The translations under genes and the position numbers were made by a program. A stretch of 64,000 nt of DNA, taken from NCBI GenBank assembly GCA_963750015.1, contig CAVVPU010000016.1:67075-131074 (forward strand). The letters are read 5' to 3'. Below, one piece after another: positions 47,150 through 55,626 of this stretch (the stretch's first letter is position 1; every line of letters starts with the position of its first letter). The notes under the pieces are model-generated. The model had not been told where the DNA came from and searched no databases. It was given only the letters and a program-made list of their open reading frames with translations. The DNA comes from CAVVNC01 sp963750015 (GTDB lineage: Bacteria > Desulfobacterota > Syntrophorhabdia > Syntrophorhabdales > WCHB1-27).

Positions 47150-47316
47150 TGATGGTGATGTGGTTGAAAAACCGATGTATCGCCTGTCTTTTATGGAACA
47201 GGGATTGGATGAAGGAGAAGGATGCCCTGCGGATAGTCTTTCCTTGATGAGAGGAGCGTGGGCTGATTCGGAAGCCTACAGAAGAAACTGAAACTGTCAT
47301 GATAATACTTTGGCGA
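47150..47316 (-). ncRNA. conserved leader copy A, upstream of sbcD
   Basis: On the minus strand, a variant box AAGTATTAT (47310-47302) is followed by about 150 nt that matches the leader at 48.6 kb nearly base for base. Shared blocks include CATGACAGTTT, TTTCTTCTGTAGGCTTCCGA, ATCAGCCC, GGAAAGACT, CAGGGCATCC and ACAGGCGATAC. Conservation through the transcribed part, not only at the promoter, argues for a functional 5' UTR or RNA leader. Function unknown. Confidence 0.6.
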
Positions 47317-47387
47317 AGAATGCAGGAGGGGACAGACGCAACGCAGGTCCGTGGGCATAACGAACTTTCGCCTCTCCTTGTGGAGAG

Positions 47388-47396
47388 ATACTACTT
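47388..47396 (-). promoter_or_regulatory. AAGTAGTAT box, minus side of a divergent pair
   Basis: Minus-strand AAAAGTAGTATC. It forms the left arm of an inverted repeat with the box at 47404-47412, with only seven bases between the boxes. It faces toward leader copy A and sbcD, 80 bp further on. Confidence 0.55.
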
Positions 47397-47403
47397 TTCG
47401 CAC

Positions 47404-47412
47404 AAGTAGTAT
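47404..47412 (+). promoter_or_regulatory. AAGTAGTAT box, plus side of a divergent pair
   Basis: Plus-strand CAAGTAGTATACG ends six bases before the ATG at 47419, leaving no place for a Shine-Dalgarno. As a -10 element it would give a leaderless ydjM-like transcript. Confidence 0.6.
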
Positions 47413-47418
47413 ACGTCA

Positions 47419-47929
47419 ATGCGATGGATCTCTCACGAGCTCGTCACGGGCGTCCTTGTCTATGCGTTCACCGGGGGTAATGCTATTTGTGCGGCTGCCG
47501 CGTGCGCGGGCAGCCTCGTTCCGGACGCCATCGAGGGGAGAGTCCCCCGCGACCCGAGGGGGAAGATGAGATGGGAACGTTCGCACCGCGCGATCTCCCA
47601 CTGGTTCGTCCCTTACTGCCTCGGGGCGGGAAGCGGATTCGCCGCATGGCTCGTCACGGAACATTCCGCGATCACCCCCGCGGGCATGGTCCTCGCCCTC
47701 ATCTGTGGCAGGAATCGGGGCACGCTGTTTTCGATTGCGGGGTTCGTCTTTCTGGGGGCCCTCTTCCATATCGGGGAAGACGCCTTGTGCGGATGCGTGC
47801 CCTCCTTCAACCCCGGTAAACGAATGGGGAGTGCGGCTCTTTTCCGTGGGGTCCGTCCAGGAACAGCTTATCACCGCGTTCGTCGTGGGGAGCTTCGTCA
47901 TCGTCTGCCTCAAAGGGGTTCTATGGTGA
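47419..47929 (+). CDS. YdjM/DUF457-like inner-membrane metal-dependent hydrolase (frameshift)
   Basis: The N-terminus has HELVTGVLVYAFTGG and SLVPDAIEGRV (metal-binding His and Asp motifs), then MRWERSHRAISHWFVPY (HRxxxH-like) and several hydrophobic helices (FSIAGFVFLGALFHIGEDAL), matching the LexA-regulated YdjM/DUF457 family. The frame shifts near 47825 between NPGKRMG and VRLFSVGSVQEQ; the corrected protein is about 170 aa. Its end overlaps the lytic transglycosylase start. Its role in the element is unclear. Confidence 0.65.
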
Positions 47930-48349
47930 GGCTCCTTTGGTACATCGCGGTTCTCGTTATGGCCGCTCCCTTGGTCTGCCACGCCTTCTGCTTCGAGGAG
48001 GCCGGCGCCGAGTACGGCGTCTCTCCCCGTCTTTTGTGGGCCATAGCCAAGGCGGAATCGGACTTCAATCCCGCCGCCATGAGCGCCAACACGAATGGGA
48101 CCTTCGATTACGGGGTGATGCAGATCAACTCCGGATGGTACCCGACGCTCGGCCGCGAAAAGGTGGATGCACCTCGGCGACGCATGCTACAACGTGAGGA
48201 CCGGCGCCTGGATACTGAGCCAATGCGTGGCACGGCACGGCTACACATGGGAGGCGGTCGGGTGCTACAACGCCTCGTCCCCGGGAAAGCGTGCCCGCTA
48301 TGCGCGCAAGATCTACCGGGAGCTTCAGAAGGCGGGAGCGGCGCAATAG
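47923..48349 (+). CDS. conjugation-type lytic transglycosylase (frameshift)
   Basis: The ATG at 47923 starts a signal peptide (LLWYIAVLVMAAPLVCHA) followed by FCFEEAGAEYGVSPRLLWAI, AKAESDFNPAAMSA (catalytic Glu) and YGVMQINSGWYPTLG, the SLT/VirB1 hallmark. After a shift near 48165 the domain continues (ACYNVRTGAWILSQCVARHG, VGCYNASSP). The corrected mature protein is about 140 aa. It would open the peptidoglycan for the transfer apparatus, although it lies far from the tra operon. Confidence 0.8.
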
Positions 48350-48459
48350 ACCATCCAAAAACCGCCCGCCGATGTGCCATTGGTCCTTGACAAATTACCC
48401 TCAAAGTCAACTACGCGAAATGCTTCCGTATCTCCAAAGCGCCTGTCAAATAGGCAAAG

Positions 48460-48600
48460 TGCTGTAAGCCGTTTGGCGATAAAGGCTTATCCTCCCCGCT
48501 TTGCGGTTTTTCGACAGCTTTTCCACAGCCGATGTGGAAAGTGTTCCTTAACACGTTGTATTTACTGAGTATTTATTGAATGAGACAGGCTCAGGGGCAT
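48460..48600. other. origin-like region with DnaA-box-like inverted pair
   Basis: TTTTCCACA (48519-48527), a match to TTWTNCACA, faces TGTGGAAAG (48533-48541) as an inverted pair, followed by an AT-rich stretch to about 48590 (TTGTATTTACTGAGTATTTA). This is in a 440-bp gene-free region between the lytic transglycosylase and the helicase operon. It may be a replication origin or only a hairpin; no replication initiator is seen here. Confidence 0.35.
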
Positions 48601-48617
48601 GTCGCGTCCTTTTCACC

Positions 48618-48626
48618 AAGTAATAT
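48618..48626 (+). promoter_or_regulatory. AAGTAATAT box with leader, SNF2 operon
   Basis: Plus-strand CCAAGTAATATCATGACAG. The box starts conserved leader copy B, 170 nt before the ATG at 48798. An upstream TCCTTTT is shared with the boxes at 14496 and 52878. Confidence 0.65.
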
Positions 48627-48790
48627 CATGACAGTTTAAGTTTCTTCTGTAGGCTTCCGAATCAGCCCCGTGTCTTCTTAACAGGAAAGACTGTTTTCAG
48701 GGCATCCCCTTTTTTTCAATCGAATCCCTGCCTCATAGGAGACAGGCGATACGTCGGTTTACCGCCGACACACATCACGCTACAAGGAGG
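48627..48790 (+). ncRNA. conserved leader copy B
   Basis: About 160 nt of 5' leader nearly identical to copy A, with a predicted late hairpin (GTCGG-TTTACC-GCCGAC type, about 48750-48772). It ends at the Shine-Dalgarno AAGGAGG before the 48798 gene. Conserved outside any coding region, so it may be a structured RNA or protein-binding leader. Confidence 0.55.
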
Positions 48791-48797
48791 TATCACC

Positions 48798-49007
48798 ATG
48801 CATCTGCAAGGATCGCTGCTTACCCGCTTTATCCGCGACATCGCTGACGGACAACAAGCCAGGCGAGAAGTGACAAGGATCGCAAAGGAGAATCCGGACC
48901 AGGTTCTCGCGAGCTTCAAGGAACTCCCGAAGGGAGATCAGAAAAACTTTCACTGGATCAGGCAGGTCGCTGCCGCGTCGCTCGAAAAGCGGGTGAACCG
49001 TGGCTGA
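48798..49007 (+). CDS. 69-aa protein, unknown
   Basis: A short basic helical protein (LTRFIRDIADGQQARREVTR, DQVLASFKELPKGDQKNFHW). The start has AAGGAGGTATCACC. It overlaps the next gene by eight bases, so it is coupled to the SNF2-like helicase; likely a partner or regulator of it. Not recognised. Confidence 0.6.
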   Translation: MHLQGSLLTRFIRDIADGQQARREVTRIAKENPDQVLASFKELPKGDQKNFHWIRQVAAASLEKRVNRG

Positions 49008-51170
49008 GGTGGTCAAGCTGAAGGACTGGCTTGAGCGTCACGGACCGGCTATAGGGGAACTGATCGGGAAGAAGCTCACCCCTGTCTACGATCCCCTCGC
49101 ACCCGAGGGAGTAAAGGAATATGCAGATAAGCTCCCTGCCCTTTTGAAGACGCCCTACTCCGTTCAGGCGGAGGTGATCAAAGCATCGGCGAAAGCATTG
49201 TTCAAGGCGGGAAGAAAGAGGATCTTCGTGGTGGGAGAAATGGGCTCAGGCAAGACCCTGCTTGCGCTCGCCACCCAGTACATGTTCCCCAGGCCGGCGC
49301 GGGTTCTCGTCCTCTGTCCCACGACGCTTGTCAACAAGTGGATCAGGGAAGCGAAGGAGACGATTCCCGGGGTGCGTGCGATCGATCTCACGGTGCCGAA
49401 GGTCATCACGCTGTTGCAGCAGTTCCGGCACTTCCCGAAGAAACCGGAGGTCCCCGAGATCTACGTCATGTCGAAAGAAAAGGCGAAGCTCTCCTATCCC
49501 TGGCGGCCGGCGGCGCTTACGAAGAAGCACGACTTCAGGGTCTTCTGCCCCCGGTGCGCGGCGGTTGCCATAGAGAACGACGAGTACCTCACGATGGAGG
49601 ACCTGAGGAAGAAACGACGCACGTGCGGCGCCTGCGGCAGCCCGTTCTGGCAGGCCGACAGGTCGCTGAGGCGCTTCGCCCCCGCGGAGTATATCAAGAA
49701 GTATCTGAAACGGTATTGGGACCTCATCGTTATCGACGAGATCCAGGCCTACAAGGCGGAAGGCACCCTTCAGGGAAGAGCCATGGGGAGCCTGCTTTCC
49801 GCGATCCCCTATGCCGCCTGCCTCACGGGCACGCTCAACGGGGGCTACGCCGACGATCTCTTCGCACTTCTCTTCAGGATGAACCCGGGGCAGCTCATCG
49901 CCGACGGGTTCGACTATGGGGCGTCGAACAAGTTCCTCGCGACCTATGGCACGATCGAGGAGGTGAGGAAGATCGAGGAAGAGGACACGCGAAGGGGAAG
50001 GGGCCGGAAAAAAGGGGATATCACACGGCGGCGCCCGGGCGTCTCTCCCGTCGCCATCGGAAAGTACCTCCTCGACAAGTCGGTGTTCATCCGTTTGGCC
50101 GACGTCATCGATGGCCTGCCCCCTTATGAGGAGATCGTCCTCAACTACACCATGACGAACCGAGCAGAGCGGCCGAGTACGGGATGCTTCAGGCCCTGCT
50201 CAAGAGCGCCGTCGTAAAGTACCACACGAAGGCTTTGGGCGCCATGCTTCAGGCCCTCATGTCCTATCCCGATTCGTGCGTCGCCTTCCCCGAGGAGATC
50301 GAGATCGCGGACCGCACGGCGGGTCAGGTGCTGGAAGTGATCGATGCCCCCAGAGTGCAGCTCGAGGACGGGGAGCTCTTGCCAAAGGAAGAGGACCTCG
50401 TCGCGATCGCGAAGAAAGAAAAGAGGGAGGGGCGAAAGCTCCTCTGCTACGTGGTCTTCTCAGGGCTCCGGGACATACGCCCCCGCATCAAGGAAGTGCT
50501 CGAGGCGCACCGGATACGAACGGGGGTGCTCGATAAGTCGGTCGCGCCGAAGAAGCGGGAAGAATGGCTCAAAACCCATTCGTGCGAGTTCGACGTGCTC
50601 ATCGCGAACGTGGAGCTCGTGAAGGAAGGCCTCGATCTCTACGACTTCCCCTCGATTTTTTTCTACCAGACGGGACACAACATCTTCACCCTGCGCCAGG
50701 GCGCGAGAAGGAGTTGGCGCATCGGCCAGAGGAAAGCGGTGAGAGTCTACTTCGGGGTCTACCGGAACACCATGCAGGAGCTTGCGCTCGCCCTCACGGC
50801 GAAGAAGCTGGAAGCGGCTCTGCTCGTCGAAGGGGAACTGCCCGAAGGACTCGCCGACTATTCGTCCGACGAGGGGTCGATCATGCAGGAGCTCGGGCGT
50901 GCCCTCATCGAAGGCACGGCAAATACCGCCGCGGAGAAGGCATGGGCGAGATTCCGGAAAAAGGAGATCGAGGCCCATCTCGGGATCGGCGGCAAGGAGC
51001 AGATCTTTTCCGTTCCCGCACATCGCGGCCTCACTTCCGTGACGGACAACATCACCGTCAAGGTCTCGTTCCTCGACGGTAAAAAGCGAAGCAGGTCCGT
51101 CGTGGAAGTCGCCTATGGCGACCTCGACAAGGTCGCTGCAGGGAGACCCGTCCAATTCGCCCTTTTCTAA
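49000..51170 (+). CDS. SNF2/DEAD-type helicase with zinc ribbon insert (frameshift)
   Basis: Walker A in FVVGEMGSGKTLLALATQ, an inserted four-Cys zinc ribbon (FCPRCAAVAIENDEY then CGACGSPF), the DEAH-like box LIVIDEIQAYKAEG and the motif LTGTLNGGYADD form the first lobe. After a shift near 50170 (missing C in AACCG, before AAEYGMLQ) the second lobe has LLCYVVFSGLRDIRP, ANVELVKEGLDL and the motif VI RQGARRSWRIGQRKAVRV. Corrected length is about 724 aa. It resembles phage/plasmid SNF2-like helicases. Possible role in element replication or transcription; unproven. Confidence 0.8.
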
Positions 51171-51191
51171 AACCACTACAGGAGAGAAAAT

Positions 51192-52187
51192 ATGAATACG
51201 AATGCCGCGCGAGACGCGGATACCCCTATCCGCCCCCATCTGGTTTATGGTCTCATGACCGTAGACGAGGCGATAGAGACAAGAAACCACATGTGCGTAC
51301 ACTATCAGGAATGCCTCGCCCTCGCAGCGAAGGACAGGCAGGCGACGGGCTTCGACTGCACCGACTGCGACGGCGGGGTAGTATCTGCGGCTCGCGACGA
51401 GGGGCTTCTCTTCGACATGCAGCCGCCCTTCGAGCTCAAATTAGTCCCGGTCGCTAAAATCGACATCGACTACGAGATCGCACAAAAGACGATAACAAAG
51501 CTCGCCGGTTCCGTCGAGACCCTCGGGATACTTCAGACCGTGCTTCTCCAGAAGACGGGACAAGGAACCTTGAGGGTCGTCGGGGGAAAGAGACGGGTCC
51601 TCTCCGCGAAAAGCGCGGGAAGATCGACGGTGCCGGCCATGGTGTTCGACGAGCGCGTGCCGGAAGGAACCATATGGATATACGCGGCCGTGGAGAATAT
51701 GATGAGAGCGGCCAACCCCGGGTTCGAGGCGGAGGCGCTTTTGAAAATCCTTGCGCTCAACAACTGGACGATCAAGGAGGCGTCCGAGAAGCTCGGCTTC
51801 CCCCTTCAGCTCATGAAGGAGAGGCTCAAGCTCACCAGGCTCATACCGGAGATGTTTCACCGGCTCAAGGCGGGCACGGTGACGGCAACACAAGCGAAAA
51901 GGGTCGCATCCCTCCCGGAGGAAGAGCAGAAGAGGCTCGCGGGCATGGAGAAGCTCACTTCTTCCGACATACAGACGGCCTACCGGTCGAACAAGCTCGA
52001 CGCACTTCTCGCGCAGGAGGACCTTTTCGAGGTGCCCGTTGCGGTGAAGCCAAACTTAAGGATCGTCAAGGACCAGATGGAGGGCATCCTCGCCTCCACG
52101 TATCAGGTGCGGGGCGACGAACGCCTGCTGAGCGCCGCCCTCGACCTCGTGAAGAGGTATGAGGCGTCACTCGGAGGTGACGAATGA
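51192..52187 (+). CDS. ParB/RepB-like DNA-binding protein
   Basis: An intact 331-aa protein. An N-terminal Cys cluster (HYQECLALAAKDR, GFDCTDCDGG) is followed by a ParB-like nuclease-fold domain (KIDIDYEIAQKTITKLAGSV, RVVGGKRRVLSAKSAGRS) and a helix-turn-helix region (NWTIKEASEKLGFPLQLMKE, GTVTATQAKRVASLP). It could act in partition, plasmid copy control or gene regulation. It is third in the SNF2 operon and overlaps the following gene by four bases. Distinct from the two coiled-coil paralogues at 34-37 kb. Confidence 0.78.
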   Translation: MNTNAARDADTPIRPHLVYGLMTVDEAIETRNHMCVHYQECLALAAKDRQATGFDCTDCDGGVVSAARDEGLLFDMQPPFELKLVPVAKIDIDYEIAQKTITKLAGSVETLGILQTVLLQKTGQGTLRVVGGKRRVLSAKSAGRSTVPAMVFDERVPEGTIWIYAAVENMMRAANPGFEAEALLKILALNNWTIKEASEKLGFPLQLMKERLKLTRLIPEMFHRLKAGTVTATQAKRVASLPEEEQKRLAGMEKLTSSDIQTAYRSNKLDALLAQEDLFEVPVAVKPNLRIVKDQMEGILASTYQVRGDERLLSAALDLVKRYEASLGGDE

Positions 52188-52813
52188 TCAGGGGCTGCGG
52201 AAAGAGAAAGGCAGGAGGGGTCTATGTGATGTCCGAGCTCGGGCCCGATGGCGTTCCCCTGGAGGCGGTGATGATCGATCCGCCCATACCGTATGATGGC
52301 GGGCCGTTCAGGGCGCCCCAGTTGGTTCGCAAAGATGGCGTCGCCCACCTCGTCTTCTGGGTAGGCGCGGAGTTCTACGAGTACCCATGCGACTTCCTGG
52401 AGGAGACGCGAAGGCTCGGGGTGTCGCGAAGGGTGCCTGTGGATTTTCCCCTGGAGGAGATGACCAGTTCCTCGATGATGTTCTTTGTCCATTCGAAGGC
52501 GATTATCGAGAACTACGAGGTTCTTCCCCCGCCGGAGTACTGCCCGAAGGTAAATGAGAAGCATCTGCGTAACGAAGAGTACTGCCTGGGACACACCTAC
52601 CAGATGGGCGAGGATGCGACGCGGACGGTGGGAGAGATCACCTACGCCGCCCATCCCGCGACACCGAGTGAACCGCTAGTGCTCAGCGCAGGAGTTTTTC
52701 TTCGGATGCCCATCACGGGGGTCGACCATATCCTGAAGGAGGGAGAGGCCGATCCGCGCATGAAGGCAAAACGCGAGAAGATGACAATCCCCCTCAATTA
52801 CACGACAGAATAG
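52184..52813 (+). CDS. unknown 209-aa protein
   Basis: A soluble protein without recognisable domain. Segments such as RAPQLVRKDGVAHLVFWVGA, YPCDFLEETRRLGVSRRVPV, NEEYCLGHTYQMG and PLVLSAGVFLRMPITGVDHI suggest a compact fold with several Cys/His that could bind metal. Translationally coupled to the ParB-like gene (ATGA) and ends before a strong terminator. Part of the helicase-ParB operon. Confidence 0.6.
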   Translation: MIRGCGKRKAGGVYVMSELGPDGVPLEAVMIDPPIPYDGGPFRAPQLVRKDGVAHLVFWVGAEFYEYPCDFLEETRRLGVSRRVPVDFPLEEMTSSSMMFFVHSKAIIENYEVLPPPEYCPKVNEKHLRNEEYCLGHTYQMGEDATRTVGEITYAAHPATPSEPLVLSAGVFLRMPITGVDHILKEGEADPRMKAKREKMTIPLNYTTE

Positions 52814-52819
52814 CTTTCA

Positions 52820-52872
52820 GGACCCCGGAAAAAGAGCCGCTCTTTGCGGCTCGCCTCCCGGGGTCCTTTTTT
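52820..52872 (+). terminator. strong intrinsic terminator
   Basis: GGACCCCGG (52820-52828) pairs with CCGGGGTCC (52858-52866), with an inner GAGCCGC/GCGGCTC stem, followed by TTTTTT. It ends the operon that starts at 48798, only six bases before the AAGTAATAT box of the next operon. Confidence 0.9.
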
Positions 52873-52877
52873 CCGCC

Positions 52878-52886
52878 AAGTAATAT
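52878..52886 (+). promoter_or_regulatory. AAGTAATAT box with leader, clamp operon
   Basis: Plus-strand CCAAGTAATATCATGACAG. It immediately follows a terminator, leaving almost no room for a classical -35 region apart from the T-rich tail, a point for a specialised -10-led promoter. Confidence 0.65.
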
Positions 52887-52992
52887 CATGACAGCTTAAG
52901 TCTCTTTTGTAGGCTTCCGAATCAGCCCGCTTCTCCTCACATCAGGAGAATCCCCATGGGCATCCCATGCAAAAAATCTCAGGAGAAAAATC
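52887..52992 (+). ncRNA. conserved leader copy C (short form)
   Basis: Shares about 45 nt with copies A and B (CATGACAG..TTAAGT.TCTT, TGTAGGCTTCCGAATCAGCC) and a later GGGCATCCC. It then goes directly to a Shine-Dalgarno (CAGGAG). Shorter than the other two. Confidence 0.5.
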
Positions 52993-53418
52993 ATGAAGAA
53001 ACTCATTGTTCTCATTGCGGGAATCATCATCATTGCGCCGGCGCTCTGTTATGCCGGAGATGCGGCAACGAATGAATGCGCGGAAAGCGCCTGCGCCGTC
53101 GGCGCCGCAACACCGGCTGCAACACCGGAGAGCACGGAATCCGCACCCGAAAAACCCGCCGGAAATGAAAGCACCGTCGAGCATGCGGCACACGCAATCG
53201 AACGAGCGACCACCGCGACATCGATCGCGTGCGGGATCTCCCCTGCTCCGGGCCTGGCCGCCCTCCCCTGCCTTGCGGTGGACACGGTGAACTTCGCGTC
53301 CAAGGCGGTGGGGTGGATTGTGCGGCACGTGACAACAAGAAGTGAGGAAGGAGACAGCAATGCCGCCGGACTCACTGACATAACAAAAACCAAGGAGCCA
53401 AGTTATGATCATCGATAG
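52993..53418 (+). CDS. exported small protein, unknown
   Basis: A 141-aa protein with an obvious signal peptide (KKLIVLIAGIIIIAPALCYA) and an Ala/Thr/Pro/Glu-rich segment, then a Cys-containing hydrophobic part (TSIACGISPAPGLAALPCLA). Four cysteines suggest periplasmic disulfides. It overlaps dnaN by 14 bases and starts after leader copy C. No family recognised. Confidence 0.6.
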   Translation: MKKLIVLIAGIIIIAPALCYAGDAATNECAESACAVGAATPAATPESTESAPEKPAGNESTVEHAAHAIERATTATSIACGISPAPGLAALPCLAVDTVNFASKAVGWIVRHVTTRSEEGDSNAAGLTDITKTKEPSYDHR

Positions 53419-54491
53419 AAAAACGCTTATCGAACCCATGGAAAGAGTTGTCGCCATATCCGGGCGGAACAAGACCCTCCCCGTCCTCGACAACGTGCTC
53501 ATCGAACTGGGCACGGACGCAAGCAAGGTGACCGCCACCGATTTATCGACCACGGCGATCGCGAGAATCCCCTATGCCGCCGGGGAAGCGACAACGCTTC
53601 TCGTCCACGGCGATGCTTTCTGCGGGCTTCTTAAGGAGCTTGACCCGGGGGATATCGAGATTTCCGTGAACGGAAACATCGAAGTGAAACAGCACAACGC
53701 GCGGTTTACGGTCGTCCCGCGGGACCCCCGGGAGTTCCCGGAGGTGACGACGGACAGAGGACACGGGACAGTCGTTTGCCATTCCCTCATCGACGCTCAG
53801 GAGGATTCTCGAGAGGACCGCCTACGCGGTGTCTGCCTCGCACGATGTCTCCCGGCTCACGCTTGCCGGCCTCTGCGTGGAATGCGCAGGCGGCGTGCTC
53901 ACCGCGGTGGGAACCGACGGTATACGGATGGCGGTGCTCGAGGAGACGCTTGAGGACAAAAAGGACATGAGCAGGGTAATCGTCCCGCGGCAGGCCCTCC
54001 AGGATCTCCGGGTGCTCGCCGCGAAGGAAGGTCAGATCCTCGTGAAGAGGTTAGAAAAGCAGCTTCTCTTCATCGGGCAGGACATGACGATCGCCGCGAG
54101 CCTCCTGGACGTGGTGTTTCCCGACTATAAGGCGATCCTTGCAACAAAACATAGGAACATCATCTCGGTGAACAGGGAGGCCTTCCTGAAGGGACTCAAG
54201 AAGGTCATGACCATTGCCTCCGACGATCCCGTGAAACTCACCGCGCGCGCGGAAGAACTCGTGCTTTACGTGGAGGCAGAGATCGGGCGGGCGAAAGAGA
54301 CCGTGAGCGCCACATCCACGGGCGAAGGCGAGATATCGGCGCACTTTCAGGCGAAATTTCTCGCCGATCTGTTTTCGAGGATTCCCGACGACACGGTGCT
54401 CATCGAGGCGCCCGAGCAGTATGGGCATTTCTTCTTCAAGGGGGTCAACAGCCCCGGATACGTGACGGTGCTCATGCCGATCAGGATGTAA
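53405..54491 (+). CDS. dnaN: DNA polymerase III beta sliding clamp (frameshift)
   Basis: Three-domain clamp architecture can be followed: domain I with KTLIEPMERVVAISGRN and TLPVLDNVLIELG, domain II with ASHDVSRLTLAGLCVE and TDGIRMAVLEE, and domain III ending in VTVLMPIRM, the canonical beta-clamp C-terminus (xVMPMRL-like). The frame shifts near 53795 between LIDA and the RILERTAY segment, and the corrected length is about 362 aa, normal. Mobile elements rarely carry their own clamp. Likely works with an element or host polymerase. Confidence 0.87.
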
Positions 54492-54501
54492 GGAGGGTTT
54501 C

Positions 54502-54735
54502 ATGGAAGAGACACTCACACTCAGCGTATGCGTGAAAAGGAAGGATATGGAGCGGATCCTCGATATCGGCGCGATGCCCAACCGGGAGGTCAAGGGCACT
54601 GCCCTCGAAAAAGAGTACGATGCAATCCAAAAGGCTTTCGGGTATGCGGTGATGGAAGCCTATCGGACCATCGGGCCCATGCCGCAAAAGGAGCGGGAAT
54701 CGGAAGGTCCCTCATACGGTCATGCGAATGCTTGA
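54502..54735 (+). CDS. 77-aa protein, unknown
   Basis: Acidic small protein (TLTLSVCVKRKDMERILD, then LEKEYDAIQKAFGYAVMEAY). The start follows AAGGAGGG in the dnaN operon, 10 bp after dnaN. No recognised family. Confidence 0.5.
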   Translation: MEETLTLSVCVKRKDMERILDIGAMPNREVKGTALEKEYDAIQKAFGYAVMEAYRTIGPMPQKERESEGPSYGHANA

Positions 54736-54771
54736 CAAAACGCGAACATACGATCAAACTAGGAGGTAGCG

Positions 54772-55044
54772 ATGGAGGCTCAACAAGTGAGCAGCGCCGT
54801 ACAAATCTACAAGATATTCTCGAAAAAGGGATTCACTGAAGAGGAGGCGGGCATCATCGCCACCGCCCTCGAACAGAAGGACAATCTCGCGACCAAGGAT
54901 GACGTGCACGAGGTGGTGGACAAGCTACACCAGACCAACATCAGGATGGTCGGCTTCGGCATTGCCATACTCGCCGCTATTTTCGTCACGAATCCGCGAG
55001 TTCTCGATCTCATATGTAAATTGTGGGGTGCACTCCCGAAGTAG
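54772..55044 (+). CDS. 90-aa tail-anchored coiled-coil membrane protein
   Basis: The protein has a helical part (YKIFSKKGFTEEEAGIIATA), a coiled segment (NLATKDDVHEVVDKLHQTN) and a C-terminal membrane helix (MVGFGIAILAAIFVTNPRVL), the layout of DUF1640/CCDC90-like proteins common near toxin-antitoxin loci and phages. The start has AGGAGGTAGCG. The terminator at 55068 follows. Confidence 0.6.
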   Translation: MEAQQVSSAVQIYKIFSKKGFTEEEAGIIATALEQKDNLATKDDVHEVVDKLHQTNIRMVGFGIAILAAIFVTNPRVLDLICKLWGALPK

Positions 55045-55067
55045 GACGCACCCCGAAGTACCCTCTC

Positions 55068-55097
55068 AAAGGACGGTCCCCATGACGTCCTTTTTTT
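55068..55097 (+). terminator. intrinsic terminator of the clamp operon
   Basis: AAAGGACG (55068-55075) and CGTCCTTT (55086-55093) form the stem, followed by more T. A 21-bp direct repeat of this unit, starting AAGGACGGTCCCC, recurs at 55245-55265 in a weaker hairpin. Confidence 0.75.
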
Positions 55098-55276
55098 CGC
55101 GCTGCCCTCCCTCTCCTATCAGTCGCGTGGTATCGCACTACAGACGATCCTCCGGGTGTGCTGGAGGCCCACCTCATGGAGGCGATACGCGATCTCAGGG
55201 GTTAAAACCGGGGGCGCAATCGCTGGGCATCCCCGGGTCTTCATAAGGACGGTCCCCATGACGTCTTTACTTCTAC

Positions 55277-55588
55277 TCAGTTGATGAAAGGGGTACCTTT
55301 CGGCCGCTGAAATCTGAGGGGGGTCTGAGTGTTGTCGTGGGGGCAGGTGTAAACGACCGTGAAGACGCCATCCTCGTACCGGGTCTCCCAGCGTTCCTCG
55401 AGGCCTTGTACGTCGAAGGCGTAACCGCACAGGCCGCACTCCATTTTCTCCATGACGTACCCTATGCTCTTCAAATGCTCCAGAAAGAGTTCCCTGAACT
55501 TCTCGGCTCCGTAGGGGTCCTTCCGGGCCTCGGGAGATTCGAAAAGCTCCTGCATTTCCTTGAGGATCACGTCGGGGTCTCGCATCAT
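55277..55588 (-). CDS. small protein with Cys/His cluster, unknown
   Basis: A 103-aa protein: a charged helical N-terminus (MRDPDVILKEMQELFESPEA) and a C-terminal part with CGLCGYAFDV and YTCPHDN, four potential zinc ligands. The start follows AGGAGGATATG. It is downstream of the PH-domain gene in the same direction, 38 bp apart. Confidence 0.55.
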   Translation of the reverse strand: MMRDPDVILKEMQELFESPEARKDPYGAEKFRELFLEHLKSIGYVMEKMECGLCGYAFDVQGLEERWETRYEDGVFTVVYTCPHDNTQTPLRFQRPKGTPFIN

Positions 55589-55626
55589 ATCCTCCTAAAA
55601 GAGATTCTCATGGAACCGGTGCTTTG

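Noticed and set aside
47419..48390. A single 323-aa protein from 47419
   Set aside because: It arises from frameshifts joining the YdjM-like gene to the transglycosylase; each has its own start, signals and family motifs.
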